DNA of 25,000 nt from Chrysomallon squamiferum (Eukaryota > Mollusca > Gastropoda > Neomphalida > Peltospiridae): NCBI GenBank assembly GCA_012295275.1, contig CM022665.1:27704446-27729445 (forward strand), given 5' to 3'. Below, in pieces: positions 1-10,108 of this stretch (its first letter is position 1; every line of letters begins with the position of its first letter). Below the pieces are notes generated by a model. It was not told where the DNA came from and did not search any database. It worked only from the letters and a program-made list of their open reading frames with translations. A program made the position numbers and the translations under genes.

Positions 1-33
<33 letters not shown>
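1..33. repeat. (AC)n microsatellite cut by the window edge
   Basis: A perfect AC run starting at the first base; its true length is unknown. Confidence 0.95.
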
Positions 34-36
<3 letters not shown>

Positions 37-367
37 GGAGACAGTGAGAGCTACTATTGCATCTAAAACTATTACTACAACTACAGTTTAAAAAAAAAAA
101 AAAAATTTAATAAATAAAAAATAAAAATTATATATATATATATATATATAAGGAAAAATATAATAATAAAAATAAAACGCTAACAGTAACCTTTTATTTT
201 TCCATTCTAAATAAAATTTTATCATCATAGAATGTCAATGAGATGACGACTTAATAGCTAACTCACACAGTTTTTTACTTTAATATGTTATAACTTTATT
301 GAACGATCAGTATCTTTTTAACACCTCATTAATGACTGCTTATTAACTACTGATGTCGACCACGTAC
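34..367 (-). other. Start of receptor intron 3
   Basis: The sequence after the exon 3 donor is AT-rich, with a poly-A run (91-105) and (AT)n (131-150). No next exon is seen inside the window. Confidence 0.5.
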
Positions 368-664
368 CATTTTCGTCATCAAAGATGATTAAAATCCACT
401 TCCAGTTCAAGTGCTTGATGATGTTGTGGACTGCTGTGGAGACGGTATTTTCAGCAGGAGCGTGCATGTTACAGGTCGCAAGGGGCTGCCCGTCATTGCA
501 GATTTCTCCATAGTTTTCATCTTGTAAACAGGCTGGAGTTTTGAACACGTTATGACAGAAGACGGGGATGTCATGGAACACTGCCAAGGAAGCTTCAACA
601 AACTGGTTGCATAGCGGAGGTTCCAGCATAATCACATTTGTCGTTTTGGTGACTACTTTTTTGG
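368..664 (-). CDS. Receptor exon 3: amino-terminal domain
   Basis: A 297-base exon with acceptor TTTTCTTCAAG|CC and donor AATG|GTACGT. It encodes residues 80-177 and has the strongest family signal of the three (DIPVF, then NIIKHLNWKWILIIFDDEN). Cysteines stand at 97, 115, 124, 134 and 143. Confidence 0.68.
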
Positions 665-740
665 CTTGAAGAAAAATAAAATGTTGAAGTGTTAGAAATC
701 CGTTTGAATGTTCTTTATTTTTGTGAAAGTGTTTACAACT

Positions 741-793
<53 letters not shown>

Positions 794-2199
794 AATATGT
801 TTGCGTATATGAGTTTAGGAATGCATCTGTATATTCGTGAAAAATTATATGGATGAAAGGATCAGTTTTTTGTATCTTCTACAATTTTTTGAACATTTAC
901 CTTACAAATAACCCTAGACTTGAAAACAGGCTAGTTCATTATTGTCCATTATTTATATTGCATTCGTTTAGAGTAAGAACCACGAACAATGGCAGTCTCA
1001 CTAATTGATTACTTTTCAGATGTTCTTCTTTATTTATTTGCAAATTATAATACCTTTATTTTTAGAATATTTTACTGTTCAGTTTTTGCGTCAGTGACTG
1101 TGAATACGAACGTTGCCATGAATACCATTATTACTTACAAACACATCTGTGACATAATACGTCAGAGTTTCTACGTCTGAAGCTTAAATTTCAAGTTCTT
1201 CATTAATCACATTACATTACCAACTCTCACACTGTGACTCAGTAGCTCACTAACTTTCTTTACAATATATTTTTGTTTTACTGTATTCTTCCTTTGCTAC
1301 TGACTTAAAATTGTCACATTCAGTCATTTTTCAAACAGAAATTTCAAATTATCACCATTACTACTGATTTAAAAAAAACTAAAAATATATGGAACTACTA
1401 ATTGTGTTTTTGAGACGCCATTCAATGATTACTAATTAATTATTAATCTGCGATATTGTGAGAACACTGAAGATATTATTGACTTATTTTACAATCCACG
1501 GTTAATGTCGATACTTAAAACCGTGTTGAAATGATCAATATCAGCTCATGTTTTTCTCATATCAGTAATTTAATATTAATTTACAACAGTATGACACCGA
1601 TAACATAAATATTAACGCATATTAAATACGATATAGAGTAATTTAAAAACAAATACTGTGATAACAATAATGTTAGTTCTAATTTAAATTACTAACATGA
1701 AACCCATCCCCACCGCCCCCAAAAACTAAAATTAAAAAAATAACAATAAAAACAAAACACAGCTTATAAAAACATTAGTCCGTACATAACTACAACGTAC
1801 GTAATTAATGTCGATAGTTATATTACTGCGATATTACTATGACATCATTACTTTGACGTAATTAAGGTTAATACGTACATAATTGCGACGTGATTAATAT
1901 CATTACAAATATTAAGATGAGTAAACACGTACAATCTCATGCAGCTGATACGAACATGTACATAACTGTGACGTAAATAATATCTAAACACGTAAAGACC
2001 TATACGTATATATACTATGACGTAATTAATGTCAGTATATATATTACCGTGATGATAAACATTAATGTTAATACATACATAATTAATGTCAATAATTATA
2101 TTACAGTGACATCACTGAAATGCTCTTAATTCAGTATTTTACAGATTACCCATACTTTCATATGAATAGTTAATAATAATAATAATAATAATAAATGAA

Positions 2200-2234
<35 letters not shown>

Positions 2235-2762
2235 AGGTATAAAACCTAAGATATTTATGGTCATCAAAAGTATAAAAACACCCTTTGATTTCCATTTTTA
2301 ATTTTTATGAGCTTTTATTTATTTATTTTTGTTTCCCTTTATTGTTGTTGTTTTTTTTTTTTTTTTAAATTTTTTTTGTTGTTTTTTTACTGTTTAACAC
2401 AAAAATTGACAATACATTACTATTAGGAACACATACCTCCGGAATAAAACAAAAACGACGGAGGGGCGTCAGTGTACCACGTCGTTATATTTGTATACGG
2501 TATCTGGCTATCATTTTTCAGCCACATCTCGCTCGTTGCGCCTGTGGTGGTTTGTACGTTGACTGAAAAAAACAATGAGTGAAATGGATAGGCAGTGACG
2601 TGAGGGAATCAATAGTACACAGTTTGGTCTTGAACAACAAACACTCGTGACACGAGTTTTATCTAGTTTCAATAATTAATATTTACATACGTACACAAAC
2701 ACTCACACACACTCACACACACATACAAACACACACACACACAGGACGACACCAAATGTGTA

Positions 2763-2806
<44 letters not shown>

Positions 2807-2920
2807 GCATCTGTAATTTAAAGTTCGAGACATAAAAAGAATATGAAGAAGAAAATAAATAAATAAATAAATTAATTAATTAACTAATAATATAACCACC
2901 AATAGAGGAGGATGAAGATC

Positions 2921-2954
<34 letters not shown>

Positions 2955-3154
2955 TGATGATGATGATAATAATAAAAATAATAATAATAATGATGATGAT
3001 GATGATCATAATAATAATAATAATAATAATAATGATGATGATGATGATGATGATGATAATAATACAAATAATAATAATAATAATAATGATGATGATGATG
3101 ATAATAATAATAATAATGATGATGATGATGATGATGATAATAATAATAATAATA

Positions 3155-3186
<32 letters not shown>

Positions 3187-3709
3187 AATAATAATAATAA
3201 TGATGATGATGATGATGATGATGATGATAATGATAACTGTAATAATAAAGATAACGGCTGCTATTCAGTTCAAAGAGCTACCATACTTATTATTTCTGCT
3301 CATAGTGCACTCCTTTTTTTTCTTTTTCCTTTATTTTATGTATGTATTTTTTTCTTCAATATTTAGCTATTTACAATAATACGTATAAATATAAAAAATA
3401 ACAACAGTAGGACCAACAACTACTACTGGTACTACTTCTTCTTTTTCTACTACTTCTACTACCACCACTACTACTATATACTAATGTTGCTATCACCACC
3501 ACCATAACCACCACCACTACCACTACTACACTACTACTACTGTTATTACACACAGACACACATATATACACATACATTCATGCATACATACATACTATAT
3601 GTGTCTCTATTTATCTATCTTCACACACACGCACATATATACATAAATACATAAATAAATATATAAACAAAAATTCACACATGCATACACATAAATACAC
3701 ACACACACA

Positions 3710-3778
<69 letters not shown>

Positions 3779-3905
3779 CCATCCATCCATACATACCTAT
3801 GTGTATTAAAGTTTCATTTGGAAGATATTCAGAATATACATTGGTGACCATCGTAATAAGAACGTTAACAACAGACAGCACAACTCGTCGAATGGAGCGT
3901 CCCAT
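368..3905 (-). CDS. Partial ionotropic-glutamate-receptor-like gene, first three coding exons
   Basis: Exons 3905-3797, 2562-2437 and 664-368 join in phase 1 each time to give 177 residues and continue past the left edge. Residues 1-25 form a likely signal peptide (MGRSIRR, then hydrophobic VVLSVVNVLITMVTNVYS). LIHI (33-36) fits the first strand of an ANF-receptor/periplasmic-binding type I fold. AKKVVTKTTNVIMLEP (79-94), DIPVF (110-114) and HNIIKHLNWKWILIIFDDEN (158-177) follow the order of the amino-terminal domain in delta and kainate glutamate receptors, where a helix, a W-x-K and a hydrophobic strand ending in DxE or DD are typical. Three N-glycosylation sequons (N30, N53, N61) agree with an extracellular protein. 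The ligand-binding core and channel lie outside the window. Another ANF-domain receptor (guanylyl cyclase or GABA-B type) is possible but fits less well. Confidence 0.62.
744..790. repeat. (GT)n microsatellite
   Basis: About 23 GT units in receptor intron 2. Confidence 0.97.
1494..2130. repeat. Decayed tandem repeat with TACGTAATTAATGTCRATA-like core
   Basis: Variants of GTACATAACTGYGACGTAAT, TTAATGTCAATA and TATATTACYGTGA recur at about 1500, 1775-1865, 1873-1910, 1955-2060 and 2070-2115. Spacing and length vary, so this is an old or segmental repeat rather than a clean array. Confidence 0.5.
2171..2234. repeat. (AAT)n plus (AAAT)n microsatellites
   Basis: TAA units to about 2194, then about ten AAAT units. 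Confidence 0.95.
2437..2562 (-). CDS. Receptor exon 2
   Basis: A 126-base exon with acceptor TTTTTTTCAG|TC and donor CGGAG|GTATGT. Only the phase that continues exon 1 is open: NVQTTTGATSEMWLKNDSQI, then PYTNITTWYTDAPPSFLFYSG (38-78). The other two frames contain stops. It carries the sequons NDS and NIT and has no detailed similarity that I recognise. Confidence 0.6.
2698..2800. repeat. Compound (CA)n, (TG)n, (TA)n block
   Basis: An imperfect CA run (2698-2745), then TG (2759-2775) and TA (2776-2800). The CA and TG runs could pair as a hairpin. Confidence 0.92.
2920..3237. repeat. Alternating (ATA)n/(ATG)n trinucleotide array
   Basis: Seven blocks of ATG units alternate with blocks of ATA units over about 318 bases. 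It gives poly-Ile/Met in one frame and His/Tyr in the opposite strand, which is not coding. Confidence 0.97.
3418..3540. repeat. Imperfect ACT/ACC trinucleotide tract
   Basis: A run of ACT, ACC and CTT triplets, strongly pyrimidine-biased on the plus strand and with no coding support. Confidence 0.8.
3696..3777. repeat. (CA)n microsatellite beside the receptor exon 1 donor
   Basis: About 40 CA units with one CCC interruption, followed by ATCC and ATAC units up to the splice donor at 3796. Confidence 0.97.
3797..3905 (-). CDS. Receptor exon 1: signal peptide and first strand
   Basis: Encodes residues 1-36 plus one base of residue 37. The chosen ATG (3905-3903) gives a basic n-region and a hydrophobic core with a plausible cut after VYS (25). 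The donor is ATAG|GTATGT. Going upstream, the frame reaches a stop within the 33-base repeats. Confidence 0.6.
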
Positions 3906-3951
3906 GATACGTAAATCCGTGACAACTGCCGCAGCTCGTGTCGTACAAGAA

Positions 3952-4090
3952 GTGCGAACTCTCACAGGTGTTTTTACGTGAATCAGGTACGAATGGTCAC
4001 AGTTCTTTCCGCGAAACACGTATCAATTGTGACAGTTGTTTCCGTGAAACACTTACGACTGGTCGCAGTACTTTCCGCGAAAAAACACAT
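3952..4090. repeat. Degenerate 33-base tandem repeat upstream of the receptor start
   Basis: Clear units run 3987-4019, 4020-4052 and 4053 to about 4088, each of the form GTAYSAAYKGTSACAGTT followed by TTTCCGYGAAACAC. A weaker fourth unit lies at 3952-3986. It sits 47 bases or more upstream of the receptor's start codon, so in its 5' UTR or promoter. Confidence 0.75.
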
Positions 4091-4316
4091 AACACCTTGA
4101 CGTGATTTCTACTTGCTCTAATGCCCGACGACTTAACAGCTGTACAATGCCAGTTCCGAAAACCCATTCTCAACACTACAACAGTAATAGCGCCTGCTTC
4201 CGTATCGAACCTTCAGTTTGTTTTTCTTCTTCTTCTTCCTTTTTTTAAATAGACCAGCTAAGAGCTGATCAATGTATATTTCCCACAGTATGAAAGTAAA
4301 ATAAAACTAAAAATAC

Positions 4317-4356
4317 GCACACACACACACACACACACATCAAATAAATAAATTAA

Positions 4357-4387
<31 letters not shown>

Positions 4388-4470
4388 TAAAAAAAAAAAA
4401 AAAAAAAAATAAAAAAAAAATAAATAAACAATAAATAAACAATAAAAAATAAAAATAAAAGTAAAATAAA
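4317..4470. repeat. Compound (AC)n, (AAAT)n and poly-A block
   Basis: An AC run (4317-4340), AAAT units (4343-4376) and a poly-A run with AAAAT units to about 4470. Confidence 0.9.
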
Positions 4471-4609
4471 AGATGAATTGATGAATTATTTGAAGTGTTG
4501 AAGCAATTACATTAAAAAACCAAACGATGCTCTGGGAATGACAAGAAAGTTTTTGTATATTTTAATGTTAAGTCGAATAATTCGCACAGTAATCCACTGA
4601 AAAACAATC

Positions 4610-4654
<45 letters not shown>

Positions 4655-4662
4655 TAATAAAT
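4610..4662. repeat. (AAT)n microsatellite
   Basis: An AAT array of about 17 units with one AAC variant near its end. Confidence 0.95.
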
Positions 4663-5355
4663 TCTATCCCAAACTGAACTACGTCCACGATGTATTATTA
4701 GCAAAAATAACCCCTTCGTTTTTTCATTTCTCCTTTTACATTAATTTCTGGAACAGCCCTCACAGTTGAAAGGTTGCTATGACAACACGGAAGTTGATAA
4801 TACTCCCCTGAATAAAGAATAAAATCAAATAAAATGACGAAAGTTCGTTGATTTGATTTCTCGTTAAACAATCGTAGCAATCTTCGCACGCAGAAAACTG
4901 AGTTCTCTTTAAACAATTATCCACTGTCTTATTTGGTTGCGAATATCGATTGTTCCATATTCAATACTGGCCGTGTTTATTTCGCAGACAAATGTCCATT
5001 GTTCCATGATGGCATGTATAATAATATTGGTTTGTTATCGATACGGTATGCAATATGCTGAGGCCCCTAGTCACACGTACACTGTGAATCTACCACTTGT
5101 TTCAGTGTCGACTAATATTTCAGATGTGTTGTCTACCTGTTTAACGACGGACTGAAGACTCAGGCAGTTTGTTTAGCTGATGATATGATTATACTAATGA
5201 TGCTATACGTTTTCTTGTTTGATTGTTTGTTTGTTTGTTTGTTTGTGTCTGCTTACTTATTTATTTATATTTATTTTAATTTACTTTCTTTCTTTATTGT
5301 CATTATTATCTTATTAATAATTAATTAATTGTTTTGTTTATTTATTTATTTATGT

Positions 5356-5725
5356 ATTTATCATCATCATCATTATTATATCATTATTATTATTACTATT
5401 ATTATTATATCACTATTATTATTATTACTATTATTATTATTACTATTTTTATTATTACTATTATTATTATTACTATTATTATTATATTATTATTACTATT
5501 ATTATTATTATTATTACTATTAATATATCATTATTATTATTATTACTATTATTATTACTATTATTATTATATTATTATTATTATATTATTATTATTATTA
5601 TTATTATTATTTATTACTATTATTATATTATTATTATTATATTATTATTATATTATTACTATTATTATTATTACTATTATTATTACTATTATTATTATTA
5701 TTATTATTGTTATTATTGTTATTTG
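5356..5725. repeat. (TTA)n trinucleotide array with TAC variants
   Basis: About 370 bases of TTA units, interrupted regularly by CTA/TAC variants and A-T-A slips. It reads as poly-Ile/Leu/Tyr in all frames and is not coding. Confidence 0.97.
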
Positions 5726-6066
5726 TTACACAAACAGGATACACATAAATAAATCTTATTAAATCCAAAAAGGTTTATTGATTTAGTGAATAAATGTTTT
5801 TTTAAATCTCTGTTCAAAATAGTTTAAACTAAAATTCAAACCCAAATAGGTGAATGAGTTTTATTACGCATAACCAGGACAGCGGATTAACTAAGTGAAA
5901 TCTGTTAAAAACGCTTAACACATGGAGGTGAGTGACCAGTGCTGAAATTCAGTATCAGTATTAAAACACGTTCTTCTGGTTAACACTTAGTAGCGGCTCA
6001 CTGGTATTACGGGAGATTTCCATCTGAGTCCCAGTGTGGAAATAACTGAAAACTGAAAAAAGAAAA

Positions 6067-6069
<3 letters not shown>

Positions 6070-6119
<50 letters not shown>

Positions 6120-6147
6120 TAATAATAATAATAATAATATTAATATT
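6070..6147. repeat. (AAT)n microsatellite
   Basis: A nearly perfect AAT array of about 25 units with one GAT variant. Confidence 0.95.
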
Positions 6148-7056
6148 ACGAAGATTCTGAAAACATTCAAATAAGGCTTCTTTAATACTATAATTTCTTC
6201 CAGCAGATTAGAGATATCTTCAAGTTCATGTTTATGTGGGCTCTTTTGGACCCTTTAGAATAGGCTTTTTTTTTTACAAGTTTTCCTGGTAGAAATGTTA
6301 GACCTAGTTCATCAGTGGGAACACTGGGTTTTGTTTTTTTTTTTTTTTAGACAAAACAAAAAAATGTGATATGAACAACTACATACGAAAGCGCCAGTAA
6401 CAAAATCTGTAACCTTTATAAACCTATACAGTACAGATCAGCAATGTATAAAACAACTTGGCATTAACGAAAGAAATGAATAAAATTTTAATTTTCATCT
6501 TCCAAAAGGGAGAGCTATAAATGTCAAAACGCCTGGTTTAATAACGAAATGATAATGTTTACGCTATTTTCCTTTTCATATCTTGAATTAATCGACTAAA
6601 ATTCAATACTTATATTAAACTTTCTCTTTTCTTACCACGTTTTCTCAATATTTTTATCAGTGCCTTAATTAACTAATGCATTACGATAACCATGCTTTCT
6701 TTAAAAGGTTAAATAAGTATGTAAAAGACTAAAATAAATAAATAAATAAATAAAATAATGCACATAATACAGACTACGAATTATAAATAAATTTGTGATC
6801 ATCTAATTTTAACTATCGAATTCAAAGTGTATTTTATTGGTTACGTTTCAGTAAACTGTGTTTAAGCCAGTTCTGAACTTTATAAATCTTTCAGCGTAAC
6901 ATCCTAGGGTTTCTAGGGGTCAAATAACGATTCAAGTAACTAATTACTTATCCCAATACCATGAGTACTACGCGTATACCATATCAAACAACCTGAATTA
7001 CCCGTTTGGGAAAATTGTACGTGAAACAAAATACACGTATATCGCTGCTTGTGTGT

Positions 7057-7110
7057 AAACGATTTCTAGTTCGTACAGTGAAGCAAATTCTAGCAAATTC
7101 GAAATCGTTT
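7057..7110. repeat. Short inverted repeat
   Basis: AAACGATTTC (7057-7066) and GAAATCGTTT (7101-7110) are perfect ten-base inverted arms around a 34-base loop. The loop holds a small direct repeat, CAAATTCTAGCAAATTC. Confidence 0.6.
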
Positions 7111-7325
7111 GTCTTATGTCGGTGCGTCAGATAACGATAACCGCAGCTTATACTGATTATTTAAGACTCTGAAGGTTTTCAATTTCAAAGATTGCGTTAA
7201 TTAATTCCTAGGCAAAAGTATATGTGTAACAAGATACAGCATTACGTTAATTGATACTTGTGATGAATTGTAAATTCATATATTAGAAAAGAAACCGTAA
7301 CTGTATATTTTATTATTATATAACA

Positions 7326-7660
7326 CTGTACAAAACTGGATAGTATAGTATGGCTACTACAGTATGACGTGGCATGGTTAACATATCGTTACGTATCATA
7401 GAACAGTTTAGTACAGTGCAGCACAGCATACCAGCATGCAGTACAGTGCAGTTATAGCATAGCATAAACAGTACTGTAAAGCATACCGCTGCTGAGCACA
7501 GCATAAGGTAGGACAAGATGGGAAAGAATAGCATAAGGTAGCATAGTACAGTATATATTAGGAAGAGTACGATAGAGAGCATAAATAATGTAGCTAGAAC
7601 AGTATAGCGTAACAGGACTGTGTAGCGAAGCTTAGAATAACAGTAGAGAATAACAAAGCA
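7326..7660. repeat. Decayed pentanucleotide (TAGCA/TAGTA-like) satellite
   Basis: For about 330 bases the sequence is dominated by variants of AGCAT, AGTAT, ACAGT and AGCATAAGGTA (for example TAGCATAGCATAA and GTACAGTGCAGCACAGCATA). The pattern fits an old five-base tandem array blurred by substitutions and indels. Confidence 0.7.
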
Positions 7661-8646
7661 AAAAAATAAAGGAAACAACACAATGATGGTTGTAAAATAA
7701 GTCTTATTTCAAATACTTTGTATACAATTTGTGTGTGTGTAACTATCATTCATCTCATATTTTAATTTTTTAAATATTTTTATCGATTCAAATTATTAAT
7801 ATTCTAACATACAGGTTGTAGAAATGTGCGAGAATTGTCCCCGTCCTGGTCGATTCTCAATAGAACGCTGAACTGTATTACTCTAGAGGCTGTAATGTTG
7901 CTGTCTGACGGATAACAGTAAATAATATTCCTCATTAAATTTACATTTTTATTTTACGTGAAGTTCACGTCATAGCTAGTGCGTAACATTTTTGTTTTAT
8001 GGTAGCTGATCAGTTATGTTGATTATCTAGTATTTCTTTTTTTACGTTGTTATTTTGTATGCAGCCGACCCGCATACAAGTACTAACAATATTTTTAACT
8101 TAAATGAAATTAGGGGAGAAAAAACACTGTTAGATTTTAAAATTATTTACGCATTAATGTCTTTTCATTCAAGGCAAATTATTAATACGTCTTGGGAATA
8201 CTACTTAAGTTTGAAACGTGTTTTTCACTCGTTTTTAAAAAAAAGTCAAACATTACTGTGACAGAGAAACAAAATGAATAGATTTAAAACAAAAGGTTTA
8301 AATACTGACAATGAATAACATTTTTTTTCGAGATTTATTATTTTTAAATAAATGATTTCAATTATTATTTTAAAATCAATATCGCAAGGTTAGTAAAATT
8401 ATAAATTTTCCTTTTAAGTAACAGACTTCCAATACACATACTGGTTTTGATTAAAATCTATAATAGAAATGTTTTTACTGCTTTGTTGATAGCAGTCAAA
8501 ACTTCAGTTAAGACAATTTCAGCTGTAAAAATATATATCACAGCGTTACTTTGTCAGCTGATAAGTTTCTAAAAAAATGTAGTCTGCAGTAGAAAATTCA
8601 TTTTAAAACGGGCCAAACCCCACAAACATAACACAAAACAAAATCA

Positions 8647-8652
8647 TTTATT
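8647..8652 (-). terminator. Candidate distal poly(A) signal AATAAA
   Basis: Minus-strand GCAATAAATG is followed within 10 bases by a G/T-rich stretch (GATTTTGTTTTGTGTTATG), the arrangement expected of a cleavage site. It gives a 3' UTR of about 3 kb. Confidence 0.4.
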
Positions 8653-10073
8653 GCAATCTGTTTTAATTTGTTTATTTTAATATTTTTTTTCAATTTTTTT
8701 TTTTATTTTTTTTTTTCATTTTTTTTATTTTCTGCATTCAAGTTGCGCATTGAAAATTTTCAAACAATGAATATACCATATCAATTTTACAGTAAAAATT
8801 TACAGTGGAGAACAAAATAAAATAAAATAAAGTTCGGGGAAAAAAAAAAGAATTGTGAAAAAAAAAAAAAAAAAAAAAAAAGTGAAGAGAGACATCTTGA
8901 GTAAAATAACAAATGATAAGATAAAATATCCACATAATATGATATTGGTGAGTTATTTTAACATCAAAGATGAATAACTAGCAACTTTCATCAGACTTGC
9001 ACCACGAAAATGTGGTATTTATTTCTCATGTACAACACTTTTCATTTCAAGAAAAGCCACTCAAGTTTCAAATCGGCATCTCATCATACATAATGTGCAT
9101 ATTTATTTCAACATGAAACTTTTATTAAGTCAATGAATAATAAAAAAAATAATAATAATAATAAAACAAAATTAAAAATATATAGGAAGATCACCAGATA
9201 ATCTGGATTATTTATTGAAATGTATTACTACTATATTATCAATCACTGATAGAATATTTTATTTCAGAATAAACCACAGACTTGTTCAAATGTTATTGAG
9301 GATGGTGGAATAATTTATATTGGAAAAAAAAATAAAAAAAATAAACCCAAGATAAGCAAGAAAGAAAAATTGTTATTGCTGTATTAACAATTTTGAACAA
9401 ATGAAAAATTTAAACATATTTAAAAAAACATATATACATATGAAATAAATGTGTACTCTTAAATGGTCATGAATAATAGTTTTATGTACATGATAAAAGA
9501 AATTAGTGTAAATTACATGAATTTGCTTTTTTCCCTGAAGAACTGAAATTACAAAAGCAAATCAAATATATTATCAGTTAATTACATGAAATAAATCTAA
9601 TTCAGTTATCACATTCAACTTTTTTTTTTTTGTTAAGAAAATCCAAATACTTTTTATTAAAAGTAAAAATCAATAATTTGAAAATCAAAACATTGCCTGT
9701 ATAAGGCTATTCATTTTATTTAAACATTATTACAAAATAAAAAACAAAATAAAAGAGAAAACAAAAGTATGAACCAAAATGCATTGTGGTAAGTGCCATC
9801 TTTTCTAAAGACATTTGCAAATTTGTGAAATTCTTTTAACAGAATAAAATGATGCAACGTAAGTAAAATGTGAATTAATCATGAAAATGAAAATATGAAT
9901 TAAGCATTCTAACAAATGATTTCACTCAAAATAATAAAACAAAAATTACTGTAACGTATTTTATATTTAAACCAAAATATTTTAAGACTGACAGCTTTTA
10001 TAATTATGAAGAACTTAACTTGAAATTGGACCAACATAGGTGATTAAATCTGTAAGCATGAAAAACTAAATTA

Positions 10074-10108
10074 ACATGTTGAGAAAATTAACATTTTTAT
10101 TTTGTTTT
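10074..10108. repeat. 35-base direct repeat, copy 1
   Basis: It starts ACATGTTGAGAAAATTAACA and ends TTTATTTTGTTTT. It is identical over 35 bases to 10454-10488. The minus-strand reading contains AATAAA. Confidence 0.85.

Larger units (their letters stand above)
665..2436 (-). other. Receptor intron 2
   Basis: A 1772-base intron. It contains (GT)n at 744-790, the decayed TGACGTAA-bearing repeat at about 1494-2130, and AAT and AAAT arrays at 2171-2234. Confidence 0.6.
2563..3796 (-). other. Receptor intron 1
   Basis: A 1234-base intron made largely of microsatellites: (CA)n at 3696-3777, ACT/ACC triplets at 3418-3540, the ATA/ATG array at 2920-3237, and CA, TG and TA runs at 2698-2800. Confidence 0.65.
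4091..8629. other. Intergenic region between the two genes
   Basis: No gene is supported. It contains (AC)n at 4317-4340, AAAT and poly-A runs at 4343-4470, AAT arrays at 4610-4662 and 6070-6147, TTTG units at 5219-5246, the TTA array at 5356-5725, an AAAT array at 6732-6755 and the decayed pentanucleotide array at 7326-7660. The remainder is unique AT-rich sequence. Confidence 0.7.

Noticed and set aside
989-1180. Short plus-strand open frame (63 codons)
   Set aside because: No domain, no conserved pattern, and it lies inside the receptor intron on the opposite strand.
2158-2235. CRISPR-like or regulated repeat array
   Set aside because: The regular units are simple AAT and AAAT microsatellites without spacers, and the genome is eukaryotic.
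2912-3379. 155-codon plus-strand open frame made of Ile and Met
   Set aside because: It is a by-product of the ATA/ATG triplet array; no protein family looks like this and the flanks show no splice or start context.
3675-4019. Reading the whole 114-codon minus-strand frame as one protein
   Set aside because: Its C-terminal Cys-Val run is the CA repeat in the intron. The donor at 3796 ends the exon, and the upstream part covers the 33-base tandem repeat. Only 3905-3797 is kept.
4698-5155. Two opposite 72-codon frames in the intergenic region
   Set aside because: No similarity recognised and no splice sites tying them to the receptor; kept as intergenic sequence.
5329-5762. Plus-strand open frames rich in Leu, Ile and Tyr
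   Set aside because: They arise from the TTA array, which is open in several frames at once.
7316-7681. 121-codon minus-strand open frame
   Set aside because: It lies within the decayed pentanucleotide satellite and has satellite-driven composition (Leu, Cys, Tyr, Val).
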